64,000 nt of DNA, from contig WLWN01000001.1 of NCBI GenBank assembly GCA_012103575.1, positions 821,792 to 885,791 of the forward strand. Reading direction: 5' to 3'. Under the pieces are notes generated by a model. The model was given only the letters and a program-made list of their open reading frames with translations. It had not been told where the DNA came from and made no database searches. A program made the translations under genes and the position numbers. This document shows, one piece after another, positions 1 through 8,953 of this stretch (within the stretch, counting starts at the first letter, position 1; the number at the start of each line of letters is the position of its first letter). The stretch comes from Kiritimatiellia bacterium (GTDB taxonomy: Bacteria > Verrucomicrobiota > Kiritimatiellia > WLWN01).

Positions 1-1126
1 TTACAAACAATCCTTCATCGGTTAGTTGAACTTTTTGATGGGTTTGTTGTAGTAAACCTTGTTCACAAAATTTCTCGATGTGTGACCCACACAATGTGTC
101 GATATCAAACCCTGTTTGTTTTTTGAACTCATGGCGTGATACGCCTTCCAGTCGTCGAAGTCCTATCACAAGGGTTTCTCTTGCCTTGGCTTCAGGCTTA
201 AGACACTCTTCGAAATGGCGCGCTGATTGGTCAGACAGCAACCTGTTGCAGTATTTTTTTAGGTTGGGAATATTGCTGTATCGTACACCTCCCCAATGCG
301 AATGGGACGAAGGACCACATCCAATATATTCTTTTCCACTCCAATAGATGAGGTTATGTTGGCATTCATAATGGGGTTTTGCATAGTTGGAAATTTCATA
401 GTGTTTATATCCCGCTTGAGTGAATTTGCTTCTTATCTTTTCAAACTGATCTCTTTCTTCTTCGCTATGAACTTCTTGAACAAATCCTTTGTCGCGTAGC
501 TTGGTTAGGGGGGTTCCTTCTTCGAAAGTTAAGCAGTAGAAGGAAGTGTGTTCAGGATCTAATGTAATGATTTTTTCTGCATCTTCAAAATGAGTTTTAA
601 ATGTTGACCCAGGAATTCCGTATATAATGTCGAGATTGAGATTGGTAAACCCACCATCTCGCAATAAATGGTATCCTTCAATGGCTTCTTGAGCTGAATG
701 AATTCTTCCGAGAAACTCTAAGTTCCGAGCATCAAACGATTGGACGCCCAGGGAAATTCTGTTAATCCCTTTTTGGTGCATGATGCGCGTTTTGCTTTGT
801 GTGAGTGTTCCTGGATTTGATTCGCAGGTCCATTCTTTGACCTGACGAATGTCAACATGTTGATGGATCATATCTAATAATCTTGAGAAATCTGTATCGG
901 ATAATTCGGTCGGTGTTCCACCCCCCATGAAAAGGGTTGTGGGTGTGAAAGGGGAGGGGAGGCGTTGTAACTCGACCTCTAGCGCGTCAAGAAATTCAGT
1001 GTTGTCATGTTGTTCATGTGATGTAAGCCGATTGGCAATCGATTGAGTCTCTAGCGCTTCGGAATAGAAGTCACAATATAAACATTTGCGTACACAGAAC
1101 GGAATGTGGATATATAGACCGTACAT
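1..1126 (-). CDS. hemW: HemW-like radical SAM protein, 3' end cut by window edge
   Basis: The protein starts at ATG 1126 (complement) as MYGLYIHIPFCVRKCLYCDF and stays open to the window edge, so the C-terminus is missing. The C-x3-C-x2-C cluster motif (CVRKCLYC) marks a radical SAM enzyme. Later segments (LFMGGGTPTELS, LGVQSF, LDIIYGIPG, YEISNYAKPHYECQHNLIYW) are the conserved blocks of the HemW/HemN-like family. HemW members bind heme and are thought to act as heme chaperones; true HemN oxidises coproporphyrinogen III. The short N-terminus before the cysteine motif favours HemW. It lies 38 bp downstream of dctP on the same strand, so the two may be cotranscribed. Confidence 0.85.
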   Translation of the reverse strand, partial: MYGLYIHIPFCVRKCLYCDFYSEALETQSIANRLTSHEQHDNTEFLDALEVELQRLPSPFTPTTLFMGGGTPTELSDTDFSRLLDMIHQHVDIRQVKEWTCESNPGTLTQSKTRIMHQKGINRISLGVQSFDARNLEFLGRIHSAQEAIEGYHLLRDGGFTNLNLDIIYGIPGSTFKTHFEDAEKIITLDPEHTSFYCLTFEEGTPLTKLRDKGFVQEVHSEEERDQFEKIRSKFTQAGYKHYEISNYAKPHYECQHNLIYWSGKEYIGCGPSSHSHWGGVRYSNIPNLKKYCNRLLSDQSARHFEECLKPEAKARETLVIGLRRLEGVSRHEFKKQTGFDIDTLCGSHIEKFCEQGLLQQTHQKVQLTDEGLFV

Positions 1127-1164
1127 TGTTTAAAATCCGAAGTTGAAAGAAGGATAAAACATCT

Positions 1165-2277
1165 TCAAGAGCAATCCATCCTGAACGCCGTATATGCCTG
1201 TTCAGACGTTCCGAACCATGTGTTGGAAGTCTTCTTGAATTTCTTCCATGCGGTATATACTTTATTGTAGGTTGCATTTCTTGTGGCTAATTCTTCTAGT
1301 TTACTCTTCGTCTCTTGTTGAGCGGTGGCCATGATATCGTCTGAAAACCGACGCAATACAACCCCTCTCTTTAGTAAACGGGCTAGGGCCGCTGGATTTT
1401 GAGCATCATATTTTGCCAACATGGCTTGAGAGGCTTCGGCCGCCGCTACTTCGATGGCTTTTTGGTAGAGTGCAGGTAATGTGTCCCATGCTTTTTTATT
1501 CACTAAAAAAGATAAACTAGGTCCTGGTTCCCACCAGCCTGGATAATAATAATTTTTAGCCGCCTGATAGAAACCTAGCTTTTCGTCATCATAAGGACCG
1601 ACCCATTCGGTCGCATCAATTGCGCCGCGCTCGAGGGCGGGATAGATATCTCCTCCGGCTAATACTTGTACGTTTACACCCAATCGATCCATGACTTGGC
1701 CGCCTATACCCGGAATACGCATTCTCAAGCCTTTGAGATCATTGACGGAATGAATTTCTTGCCGAAACCAACCGCCCATTTGAGCACCGGTATTTCCTCC
1801 AGGAAATGAAAGAACGTTAAAATCAGCGTATAGTTCACGCATCAGTCCCAAGCCTCCACCTTCGTAAAGCCAAGACATTTGTTGCCGAGCGGTTAACCCA
1901 AAAGGGATCGCGGTATCGAACGAGAACGTTGGGTTTTTACCGATATAATAATAGCCCGCGGTATGTCCCATCTGAACGCTGCCTTGGTGTACAGTATCTA
2001 GGACTTGTAACCCGTGTACCAGCTCGCCTGTAGGGTAGAGTCGAATTTGAAATCGTCCATCCGTCAATTCCTTGATGCGTTTCACTAATATTTCTCCGGA
2101 TCCAAAAATCGTATCTAGCGATGGGGGAAAACTGGACGCCAATCGCCAACGAATTGTAGGGTGGGTGTGTATAGCAGGTCCACTTGCAGGCTGATTACAG
2201 CCGATGAATACACTGCTGGCCAAAGCGCCGGTAGTTGTTTTTTTAATAAAATCACGTCTTTTCATTGTCTGCGTCAT
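1165..2277 (-). CDS. dctP: TRAP transporter solute-binding protein, DctP family
   Basis: This 370-residue protein is the periplasmic solute receptor of a tripartite ATP-independent (TRAP) transporter. The N-terminus has a twin-arginine motif (RRDFIKK), then a short hydrophobic stretch ending in FIGC, so it may be a Tat-exported lipoprotein. The segment GAIDATEWVGPYDD with the following YYYPGWWEPG is typical of DctP receptors for keto acids, lactate or similar organic acids. The ligand cannot be fixed from sequence. ATG 2277 and ATG 2265 are both possible starts; the second sits just before the arginines. No DctQ or DctM membrane subunit is in the window. The upstream neighbour is cut by an IS30 element, so the permease genes may have been lost or lie elsewhere. 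Confidence 0.85.
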   Translation of the reverse strand: MTQTMKRRDFIKKTTTGALASSVFIGCNQPASGPAIHTHPTIRWRLASSFPPSLDTIFGSGEILVKRIKELTDGRFQIRLYPTGELVHGLQVLDTVHQGSVQMGHTAGYYYIGKNPTFSFDTAIPFGLTARQQMSWLYEGGGLGLMRELYADFNVLSFPGGNTGAQMGGWFRQEIHSVNDLKGLRMRIPGIGGQVMDRLGVNVQVLAGGDIYPALERGAIDATEWVGPYDDEKLGFYQAAKNYYYPGWWEPGPSLSFLVNKKAWDTLPALYQKAIEVAAAEASQAMLAKYDAQNPAALARLLKRGVVLRRFSDDIMATAQQETKSKLEELATRNATYNKVYTAWKKFKKTSNTWFGTSEQAYTAFRMDCS

Positions 2278-2405
2278 TAACGATTTTATGAACTTGTTTG
2301 TCGAGGACTTTTTTTAGGTTGGCTACGTCAACAAACGTTTTTGCACGTGAGTTTTTTTCCTGAAAAATCCAAAGGATGGACCCCTTTTGCGAGACGATAT
2401 CCAGA
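2252..2405 (-). pseudogene. C-terminal remnant of an unidentified gene cut by IS30
   Basis: An open frame runs out of the IS30 boundary at 2405 and stops at 2252, overlapping the dctP start. It encodes about 50 residues, with readable pieces QKGSILWIF and VDVANLKKVLDKQVHKIV. The overlap with dctP suggests a formerly translationally coupled upstream partner. The 5' part is not found on the other side of the insertion, so a deletion probably accompanied it. I do not recognise the family. Confidence 0.45.
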
Positions 2406-3455
2406 GGTGCAGACTCAACTTACAAGTGCAAAACTGAAGCTGTCCATCATTTCTTTGAGCGTTCTATATTCTAAGCATTTTCTCGGTCTATTATTCAGTA
2501 ACTCTACAGCCCAGCTCAACTGAGCGGAGCTGTGGGCAGCAAAGTCGGTTTTCTTCGGGAAAAACTGGCGAAGCAAACCATTCGTATTTTCGTTGCTCCC
2601 TCTTTGCCAAGGGTTTCTCCCTTCAGCAAAGAAAATGGGGGTTGCTATTTTTTTCTGTAGTTTAGCATGGCTGGCAAACTCCATGCCATTATCTACAGTC
2701 ACCGTTTTACAGGGGAGCCCTGAATCAGCGAACTGAGGTACGGAACGGTTGACCGATTCGGCATTGCATCGAGGTAAAAGATCGGCGATGAGATATCGAG
2801 TCGCTCGATCTACTAGAGTGACTACACAGGCCTCTTTTCTCGTTTGGCCCTGAATAGTGTCACCTTCCCAATGGCCTGCCACCTTGCGACTTTCACCCTC
2901 TTCGGGGCGTTGGTCAATCATCGTTTGGTTGTGTATACGTGAATGGCTTTTCCGAGTCGCTCGTTTTTTCTTTCCGGGGCCACGCAGGTATTTTCGGTAG
3001 CCAGCCCCTCTTGGACTGTACAAGTAGCGGTAGATCGTCATTCGACTGATGGGAGGGTTCACCTTCTAGCTTTCTTCGACCTTCAACCTGTTCTGGAGAC
3101 CAATACTTCGCCAGGAGAGTCTCCACTTGTTCTTTGCTAGCTCCCATCACTTTTTGAGGCTTTCGAGCTAGCTGTAATCGGCTTTGAGCCAGGCCATTTG
3201 CGGGTCTTGGGTAATAGCGGCCACGGACTCGATTACGGCGAAACTCGCGCCAAATAGTCGAGGGGGATCGGCCCAGGTGACGGCCAATTTGAGATAAGCT
3301 ATATTTTTCTTTTAGCATCTGGGCTATCACTTCTCGTTCATAACTGTTTGAATGTTCGTAGGTTCGTGGCATTCTATGTTCTCCTTTGGGGGGGGTTCAG
3401 ATACCCAAAGAATGAACTATGCTGCGGACCTTTGCACTTGTATTGTTACTCTACC
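2406..3455 (-). mobile_element. IS30-like insertion sequence, copy 1
   Basis: The element is bounded by imperfect inverted repeats that share GGT, AGA and TACAAGTGCAAA (2406 inward, and 3455 inward on the other strand). It holds one transposase gene, read right to left and broken by a frameshift. A 5'-truncated relative lies at 45709-46384 and shares the same outer end. No clear target duplication is visible. Confidence 0.8.
2415..3372 (-). pseudogene. IS30-family transposase, frameshifted
   Basis: The N-terminal part (ATG 3372) has the IS30 helix-turn-helix region (LSQIGRHLGRSPSTIWREF). The C-terminal part carries the DDE catalytic core: GHWEGDTI for the first Asp, TVDNGMEF for the second, and RGSNENTNGLLRQFFPK for the Glu. 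The two parts are in different frames. Near position 3060 this copy reads GGTGAACCCTCCC where the second copy (45.7 kb) reads GGTGACCCTCCC, so one inserted A broke the gene. Because the sister copy lacks the extra base, this is a lesion and not programmed frameshifting. Confidence 0.85.
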
Positions 3456-3558
3456 TTTATTCGTCCAAACACTGTTTGTCCTGGACTTTTTCCCTTTCTG
3501 ATCGTAACAATGCCCGGCTACATGCTAGATCAACCCTAGAGTAGATTAGGAGTTTGTT

Positions 3559-4539
3559 TTGAAATACGTAAAACGTGCGCAAGAAATTTTAGATATAGAA
3601 ATGGATGGTCTTCAAAAGGTCCGTGATGGCCTGGGTGAAGAATTTGGACGTGCGGTCGGGCTCTTTTTGGACAGCCTTCATCAAGGGGGGAAGATCATTA
3701 TAACGGGACTCGGGAAAAGCATGCATATCGGTCTAAAAATCGCCGCGACATTTACGAGTACTGGAACCCCTTCATGTCTGCTTCACCCTTCCGATGCTAT
3801 GCATGGAGATCTAGGTGTGATAGCCGATGAGGATGTCTTGCTTGCGCTTAGTTATTCAGGCGCTTCAGACGAATTATTAAACCTTTTGCCGATTGTGAAA
3901 CGTCGACAGGTTCAAATCGTATCTATGACAGGAGATATCAAGAGTCCGCTGGCTCAGCATAGCGATGAAGTGATTCCTGTAACGATTGATAAAGAAGCGT
4001 GCCCTTTTAATATGGCGCCGACAACGAGTACCACAGCCATGTTGGCCATCGGTGATGCATTGGCAATGGTTCTTTTAGAAGCGCGTGGTTTTGATAAAGA
4101 GGATTATGCCAAGTTACATCCAGGAGGGGCGATTGGGAGCGCCTTGCTTTTGCGCGTAGAAGATATTATGCGTACCACAGATCGCTTGGCGGTTGTATCA
4201 CGAGGGGCGAAAGTAAAGGATGCAGTATTGGCGATGACCAGTTCAAAAGCGGGTTCTGCTGCTGTTGTAGATGAAAGTCAACGTATCTTAGGAATTTTTA
4301 CAGATGGTGACTTGCGACGGCTCATTACCGATAAAGCCAATATTAACCGACAGCTGGAACAGTGTGTTGAGGAAGTGATGACGCCCGATCCTATTACGAT
4401 CACTCAGGATCACCTAGCTGTTGACGTCTTGCAGCTTTTTGAACACCACAATATCGAAGATATTTTGATTGTGAATGAGAAAAATCAACTTGCAGGATTT
4501 GTTGACATTCAAGATCTACCCAAGTTAAAGGTATTCTAG
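3559..4539 (+). CDS. kdsD: D-arabinose 5-phosphate isomerase (SIS + two CBS domains)
   Basis: KdsD/KpsF interconverts ribulose 5-phosphate and arabinose 5-phosphate, the first step towards Kdo for lipopolysaccharide, in the cytoplasm. The 326-residue length is normal. Residues 35-185 form the SIS sugar-isomerase domain (ITGLGKSMHIG, FTSTGTPSCLLHPSDAMHGD, SYSGASDELL, LHPGGAIGS). Two CBS domains follow from about 205 to the end. The start is TTG 3559, supported by TAGGAG six bases upstream; there is no better ATG. An outer-membrane chaperone gene follows, consistent with an envelope-biogenesis role. Its substrate ribulose 5-phosphate is also a product of the RpiB reaction encoded 3 kb downstream. 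Confidence 0.92.
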   Translation: MKYVKRAQEILDIEMDGLQKVRDGLGEEFGRAVGLFLDSLHQGGKIIITGLGKSMHIGLKIAATFTSTGTPSCLLHPSDAMHGDLGVIADEDVLLALSYSGASDELLNLLPIVKRRQVQIVSMTGDIKSPLAQHSDEVIPVTIDKEACPFNMAPTTSTTAMLAIGDALAMVLLEARGFDKEDYAKLHPGGAIGSALLLRVEDIMRTTDRLAVVSRGAKVKDAVLAMTSSKAGSAAVVDESQRILGIFTDGDLRRLITDKANINRQLEQCVEEVMTPDPITITQDHLAVDVLQLFEHHNIEDILIVNEKNQLAGFVDIQDLPKLKVF

Positions 4540-4541
4540 TG

Positions 4542-4632
4542 GGTTTTCGGTCCGAGGTTTCTCGCTCACGATTGGGTTCAGGGTTTACACGAATTTCAAT
4601 CAACCGGGAACTGTGAACCGAGTATTTTGAAT
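4542..4632. repeat. Text-like spacer (GGTTCAGGGTTT family)
   Basis: The kdsD-ppiD spacer is built from words such as GGTTTTCGGTCCGAGGTTTC, GGGTTCAGGGTTT and CGGGAACTGTGAACCGAG that partly pair as an inverted repeat. Related spacers occur at 8493, 11665 and 32517. Confidence 0.5.
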
Positions 4633-4653
4633 GCTGAAAGGAAATACTGAATC

Positions 4654-6486
4654 ATGACTATGATGATCACAAAATTTAATAAGTTAATTGCCTCAAAATT
4701 GATGTGGATTACTTTTTTGGGCATTATTGTAGTTTCTTTTGTCTTTTGGGGAAGGGAAACACCTGATCAAGCTAGACAATCCAAAGAAGCGAGTTCGCCT
4801 GGAAAATTGTATGGTGAGTTTGTGTCGCCAGATGTTTTTCAAGCGGCTTACGTAAATACCTATATTGGGGTTGCATTGGGCGCAGGTGGGCCTATTCGGA
4901 TCACGGATGAATTGGATCAGCGTATTCGAGAAAATGCCTGGAAACGTTTAGTCACGCTAAACGCGGTAAAAGAACTCGGTCTTTTTGCCACTGATGATGA
5001 AGTGATAAAAACGATTCAACAACAACCTTCTTTTTTGACAGAGGGTCGTTTTAATCTAGCTTATTACAATGCGTTTGTTTCTAATGTGCTTAGAGGTTTA
5101 GGTGTTAGTGGGACGCAATTTGAAGAATTTATTCGCGAACAGTTAGTTCTGAATAAAGTTCGGTATCTCGTTAATCAAGCCGCTCTAATTTCTCCGCGTG
5201 AACTAGAACGGGCGTCCCGTTCTATCTTAGATCAATTTCAAATAGAGTATGTCGTGTTCGAACCGAATCTAGCGAAAGAGGGATTTAAGATAACCGAAGA
5301 ACAGGTTCAAACATATTTTGAAGATTATATAGAGGCGTATACAATCCCTCCAAAAGTGAGCGTGAAATATGTTCGTTTTTCTACGGAAGAGTTTTTAGAA
5401 GAGGCTAAAGCCCAAATGACCGAAGAGGATGCATTAGATTATTATATAAAAAATATCGATGCGTTTACCGAAACCATCGAGCAAGATAATACGAATAGTG
5501 CTGAAACGGTTAAAGCAACAAATCAAGAACCGGATGATATCGCCCAAACAACCACCAATTCGTTTGACGAATTATTTGCCCATGCAGAGACGGGTCAAGC
5601 CGAAACGATGACGAAACCGTTTGAAGACGTTAAAGAAGAAATTATAGAACGTTTAAGTTATGAAGAAGCCCGAAAGCAAGCCATTGAAAAGGCGTATACA
5701 TTTATTGACCCTTTAACACCTGATCGCGATGGAAAAGTCCCCGCTTTTAAAGAAGTGGCTGACTCACAGAACCTGCATGTTTTTTCGACGGTTCCTTTTG
5801 CAGTCGATGAAGATATTGGTGGTATAGATACCAATGCGGCTAAAGCATTTACTCGGGCAGCTTTTAATTTGAGGGCGACACCTGATGAATATTTTAGCGA
5901 TGTGATTCCTGGTGAAGATGTTGTTTATGTGTTGGCCTTGGAGGAGCGTCTTGAATCACGAATCCCCGAATTAGAGGAAGTGGCTGATCGTGTAGCAGAA
6001 GGGGCCCAGACTTTTTACCTTCAACAAGCCTTACAAACAAAAGCGATAGAGATTCAAGATGGGGTTGCTAAGCAGTTAGAAGAAGGGAAAACATTTGTTG
6101 AGGCATTGAAACCTTATAAACTAACGCCTACCAAGACCGAAAAATTTACCGTTATAGAAGGGATTGAAAATGAAGACTACAATGAGATCCTAATGCCGGC
6201 TCTTCTCGTTTGCAATCAAGGTGAACTCACAGAAATTTTGCCCTTTGAAGACCGTCTTCTGTTGGCTTATGTATCACAACGCATCTCAGTTGATATGTCG
6301 ACGTTTGATGCGTTTCGCACAGAAGTGATCAGTAATTTAGCGCAGGATCGAGGGAGAAGACTCTTTAGTTCGTTTCAAGACTTTCTTCTTGAAAAGGCTT
6401 CTTTTGAGCCACGGAGAGAAATTCCATCTCAGGAGGAAGACGGGGCTGAAGAGACTGTTTCAGACGATGATAATTCTTCGATATAG
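4654..6486 (+). CDS. PpiD/SurA-type membrane-anchored periplasmic chaperone
   Basis: The 610-residue protein has one N-terminal transmembrane anchor (LMWITFLGIIVVSFVFW, about residues 16-33). A SurA_N-like helical region follows, with paired segments such as LDQRIRENAWKRLVTLNAVK and IREQLVLNKVRYLVNQA. The C-terminal half is acidic and ends in a Glu/Asp-rich tail. This is the layout of PpiD, which helps outer-membrane proteins fold at the periplasmic face of the inner membrane. I do not see a convincing parvulin active-site signature, so isomerase activity is uncertain and chaperone is the safer call. AAAGGA lies upstream of ATG 4654. ATG 4660 and 4663 are alternative starts. Confidence 0.75.
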   Translation: MTMMITKFNKLIASKLMWITFLGIIVVSFVFWGRETPDQARQSKEASSPGKLYGEFVSPDVFQAAYVNTYIGVALGAGGPIRITDELDQRIRENAWKRLVTLNAVKELGLFATDDEVIKTIQQQPSFLTEGRFNLAYYNAFVSNVLRGLGVSGTQFEEFIREQLVLNKVRYLVNQAALISPRELERASRSILDQFQIEYVVFEPNLAKEGFKITEEQVQTYFEDYIEAYTIPPKVSVKYVRFSTEEFLEEAKAQMTEEDALDYYIKNIDAFTETIEQDNTNSAETVKATNQEPDDIAQTTTNSFDELFAHAETGQAETMTKPFEDVKEEIIERLSYEEARKQAIEKAYTFIDPLTPDRDGKVPAFKEVADSQNLHVFSTVPFAVDEDIGGIDTNAAKAFTRAAFNLRATPDEYFSDVIPGEDVVYVLALEERLESRIPELEEVADRVAEGAQTFYLQQALQTKAIEIQDGVAKQLEEGKTFVEALKPYKLTPTKTEKFTVIEGIENEDYNEILMPALLVCNQGELTEILPFEDRLLLAYVSQRISVDMSTFDAFRTEVISNLAQDRGRRLFSSFQDFLLEKASFEPRREIPSQEEDGAEETVSDDDNSSI

Positions 6487-6538
6487 CGCGCAGTGATTAT
6501 GCCCAGATATACATATAAAAACATGCTATTGTTATCCT

Positions 6539-7864
6539 GTGATTACAAATAACACATTGCGAATTGCCATCGGTTCTGATCATGGAGGGTTCGAATTAAA
6601 AGAACAACTTGTCCCTTATTTGAAAACCTTAGGCCATGCCGTACAAGATTGTGGGACTTGTAGCAAAGAATCAGTGGATTATCCATGTTTTGCTGTAACT
6701 GTTGCACGTTATATAGCTACGGGCACCTGTGATGTTGGAATAATTATTGATGGGGCCGGCATAGGTTCTGCGATGACCGCGAACAAGGTTAAAGGAGTTT
6801 TAGCCGCGGCTTGTTATAATGAAAAATTGGCAAAGAACAGTCGTGAGCATAACGGGGCAAATGTCTTGACTCTGGGCGCTGGTCACACCAATTTTAATGC
6901 CGCTAAAAAAATTATAAATGTTTTTTTAAACACAGCGTGCACCGAGTCTAGGCGTCGTAAAAGGGTACAGATGATCCAAGATATTGAACAAGGACGGTTC
7001 CCGACATCATCGTTTCCGGTGCCGAACCAAACGAAAGAATGTGGTGTGGAACTTTTAGCATCCGATATGCAGAGGTTAACACATAGAGTTCGTCAGCTCC
7101 TTAGCCAATGTGGTGTAAAAGGGAGCATCGCTTCCGCCATGGGGTTAGGATCTCATGAAGTTGCTCAACTTATTGATCACACCCTTCTCAAACCGGAAGC
7201 GGCAGAGTCAGACGTGAAAGATCTTTGTGATGAAGCTATAAAGTACCGGTTCTATTCGGTATGCGTAAATTCAAGTTATGCACGATATGCCAAGAATCTT
7301 TTGCGGGACTCTACCGTTAAACTATGTTGTGTTGTGGGTTTTCCGCTAGGCGCTCAGCCTCCTGAGATCAAAGCGGCTGAAACACGTAAGGCGACCCGAG
7401 AAGGCGCCGATGAAATTGATATGGTTATACATGTTGGCGCGTTGAAGAGTGGAAAAGAGGACGTCGTCCTCGAAGATATTCGCGCTGTGGTTGAAGCTTG
7501 CAATGAACGTCGTGCTTTATGTAAAGTCATTCTCGAAACAGCATTGCTTACCGATGAAGAAAAAATACGAGCCTGTGAATGTAGTATGAAGGCCGGTGCT
7601 GATTTTGTTAAAACGTCAACGGGGTTTAGTAAGGGGGGGGCCACTGTTCAAGATATTGCCTTAATGAGTCGTATTGTCTCCTCTAAAAAGCTGGGTGTAA
7701 AAGCTTCGGGTGGGATTCGTAGTTATAGTGATGTCATCAAGATGGTTGAAGCGGGAGCCACGCGCGTTGGGGCCAGTAGTAGCATAAAGATCATTGAGGA
7801 GGCTCAGGCTATAGCTGAAGGAAAACAATATGTAAATGAACCAACATCGAAAGGAGCCTACTAA
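6539..7864 (+). CDS. RpiB-DeoC fusion: sugar-phosphate isomerase and deoxyribose-phosphate aldolase
   Basis: One 441-residue frame holds two enzymes. Residues 8-150 are RpiB/LacAB-like (IAIGSDHGGFELK, GAGIGSAMTANKVKG, NVLTLGAG) and would interconvert ribose and ribulose 5-phosphates. The position of the E. coli catalytic Cys66 (CGTGIG) is Asp here (DGAGIG). Residues 208-430 are class I deoxyribose-phosphate aldolase: EIDMVI holds the active Asp, ADFVKTSTGF the Schiff-base Lys, GVKASGGIR the second Lys, and GASSS the phosphate site. DeoC cleaves deoxyribose 5-phosphate to glyceraldehyde 3-phosphate and acetaldehyde. The linker at about 155-200 could serve for encapsulation. Start is GTG 6539. 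The stop abuts the BMC-T gene directly. RpiB and DeoC as separate genes define the sugar-phosphate class of BMC loci, so the context fits. Confidence 0.9.
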   Translation: MITNNTLRIAIGSDHGGFELKEQLVPYLKTLGHAVQDCGTCSKESVDYPCFAVTVARYIATGTCDVGIIIDGAGIGSAMTANKVKGVLAAACYNEKLAKNSREHNGANVLTLGAGHTNFNAAKKIINVFLNTACTESRRRKRVQMIQDIEQGRFPTSSFPVPNQTKECGVELLASDMQRLTHRVRQLLSQCGVKGSIASAMGLGSHEVAQLIDHTLLKPEAAESDVKDLCDEAIKYRFYSVCVNSSYARYAKNLLRDSTVKLCCVVGFPLGAQPPEIKAAETRKATREGADEIDMVIHVGALKSGKEDVVLEDIRAVVEACNERRALCKVILETALLTDEEKIRACECSMKAGADFVKTSTGFSKGGATVQDIALMSRIVSSKKLGVKASGGIRSYSDVIKMVEAGATRVGASSSIKIIEEAQAIAEGKQYVNEPTSKGAY

Positions 7865-8488
7865 GTGGCAGATCTACGTAGTTACATTTTTTTAGATAGT
7901 TTACAGCCGCAATTCGCTGCGTTTTTAGGAACCGTAGCATCTGGATTTCTTCCGCGCGAAAAGCAGGCAGCATTATTTGTTGAAATTTCTCCAGGTATGG
8001 AGATTCAGCGTCTAACCGATGTGGCCTTAAAAGCGACAGATGTTATGCCTGGGATGCAAATCGTTGAACGTGTATTTGGAATGCTGGAGGTCCATTCAGA
8101 TTCTCAAGCGAATGTGCGAGCGGCAGGCCAAGCCATTCTCAACGCATTAGAACTCAAAGAAGAAGACCGAATTAAACCTAAAATATACACAAGCACGGTC
8201 ATTCGTGCCTTGAGTGACTATCACACTCAGCTTATTAACCGAGTCCGTCACGGGAACATGATCAGTCCCGGAGAGAGTCTTTATGTGATGGAATGTGCGC
8301 CTGCGGCCTATATGGCTTATGCGGCGAATGAAGCAGAAAAAGCGGCTAACATTAATATTTTAGAGGTCCGCACCTTTGGTAGCTTTGGACGTATGTATAT
8401 GGGCGGCGAAGAGAGAGATATTGTCGTTGGTCATAAAGCGGCTGAACAAGCCATTGAATCGTTGACAGGCAGAGACGATAAAAAATAA
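7865..8488 (+). CDS. BMC-T shell protein (tandem domain, Haliangium T2/T3-like)
   Basis: The 207-residue protein contains two BMC domains and would form a pseudohexameric trimer tile of the microcompartment shell. The opening RSYIFLDSLQPQFAAFLGTV, the middle MPGMQIVERVFGMLEVHSD, and the late RVRHGNMISPGESLYVME plus NILEVRTFGSFGRMYMGG resemble the Haliangium ochraceum double-stacking trimers, which have gated pores for larger metabolites such as cofactors. That subtype assignment rests on recalled similarity. It starts at GTG 7865 with no gap after the fusion enzyme's stop, implying translational coupling. Confidence 0.85.
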   Translation: MADLRSYIFLDSLQPQFAAFLGTVASGFLPREKQAALFVEISPGMEIQRLTDVALKATDVMPGMQIVERVFGMLEVHSDSQANVRAAGQAILNALELKEEDRIKPKIYTSTVIRALSDYHTQLINRVRHGNMISPGESLYVMECAPAAYMAYAANEAEKAANINILEVRTFGSFGRMYMGGEERDIVVGHKAAEQAIESLTGRDDKK

Positions 8489-8492
8489 ATTT

Positions 8493-8572
8493 TTTACGGT
8501 TCTTCGTTCCAGGTTTACGCTTGGTTAAAAAAGTATAGATTTATTTGAACCCTGAACCGAGAACCCAAAAAA
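8493..8572. repeat. Text-like inverted-repeat spacer inside the BMC operon
   Basis: The left arm GGTTCTTCGTTCCAGGTTT pairs imperfectly with the right arm GAACCCTGAACCGAGAACC, separated by an A/T-rich loop. Placed between the BMC-T and BMC-H genes, the RNA hairpin could process or partly terminate the transcript and so help set the high BMC-H level. That function is speculative. Confidence 0.5.
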
Positions 8573-8586
8573 AAGAGAGGTAAGAT

Positions 8587-8877
8587 ATGGCAGATGCAGT
8601 AGGCATGATCGAAACAAGATCATTTCCAGCCGCAGTTGAAGCAGCTGATGCAATGGTTAAAGCGGCTAAAGTAGAACTTGTTACATATGAAAAAACAGGC
8701 GGAGGGTATACCTCCGTGGTTGTTCGAGGTGATGTAGCAGCGGTTAAGGCTTCATGTGCTGCGGGTCAAATTGCTGCGGGTCGTGTAGGTGAAGTTGTTT
8801 CTGTTCACGTTATTGCCCGTCCACATACCAATGTGGAAGGATGTATGCCACTCGGCCGTACACCTAAAGGCAAATAA
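8587..8877 (+). CDS. BMC-H hexameric shell protein
   Basis: This is the canonical 96-residue single-domain BMC protein (Pfam BMC) that forms the hexagonal facets of the shell. It opens with [20 protein letters not shown], continues with [20 protein letters not shown] around the pore-lining loop, and ends [15 protein letters not shown]. It has its own good ribosome-binding site (GAGAGG about 8 bases before ATG 8587) and is the only BMC-H in the window. It follows a hairpin spacer, consistent with separate tuning of its expression as the most abundant tile. Confidence 0.95.
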   Translation: MADAVGMIETRSFPAAVEAADAMVKAAKVELVTYEKTGGGYTSVVVRGDVAAVKASCAAGQIAAGRVGEVVSVHVIARPHTNVEGCMPLGRTPKGK

Positions 8878-8885
8878 ATGTTCAT

Positions 8886-8925
8886 TTCGGATATCGGATT
8901 GAAGATTTCCGATTTCGCGATTCGT
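8886..8925. repeat. Text-like spacer (GATTTCGGATT family)
   Basis: The words TTTCGGATATCGGATTGAAG and ATTTCCGATTTCGCGATTCG make up the gap between BMC-H and the first BMC-P gene. Relatives occur at 9250 and 9399. Confidence 0.4.
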
Positions 8926-8953
8926 GTTGTCAGACCGAAGGGAGTCCCCAACG

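Noticed and set aside
2900..3100. Programmed frameshift in the IS30-like copy at 2.4 kb
   Set aside because: The sister copy lacks the extra A at the same place, so it is a private indel.
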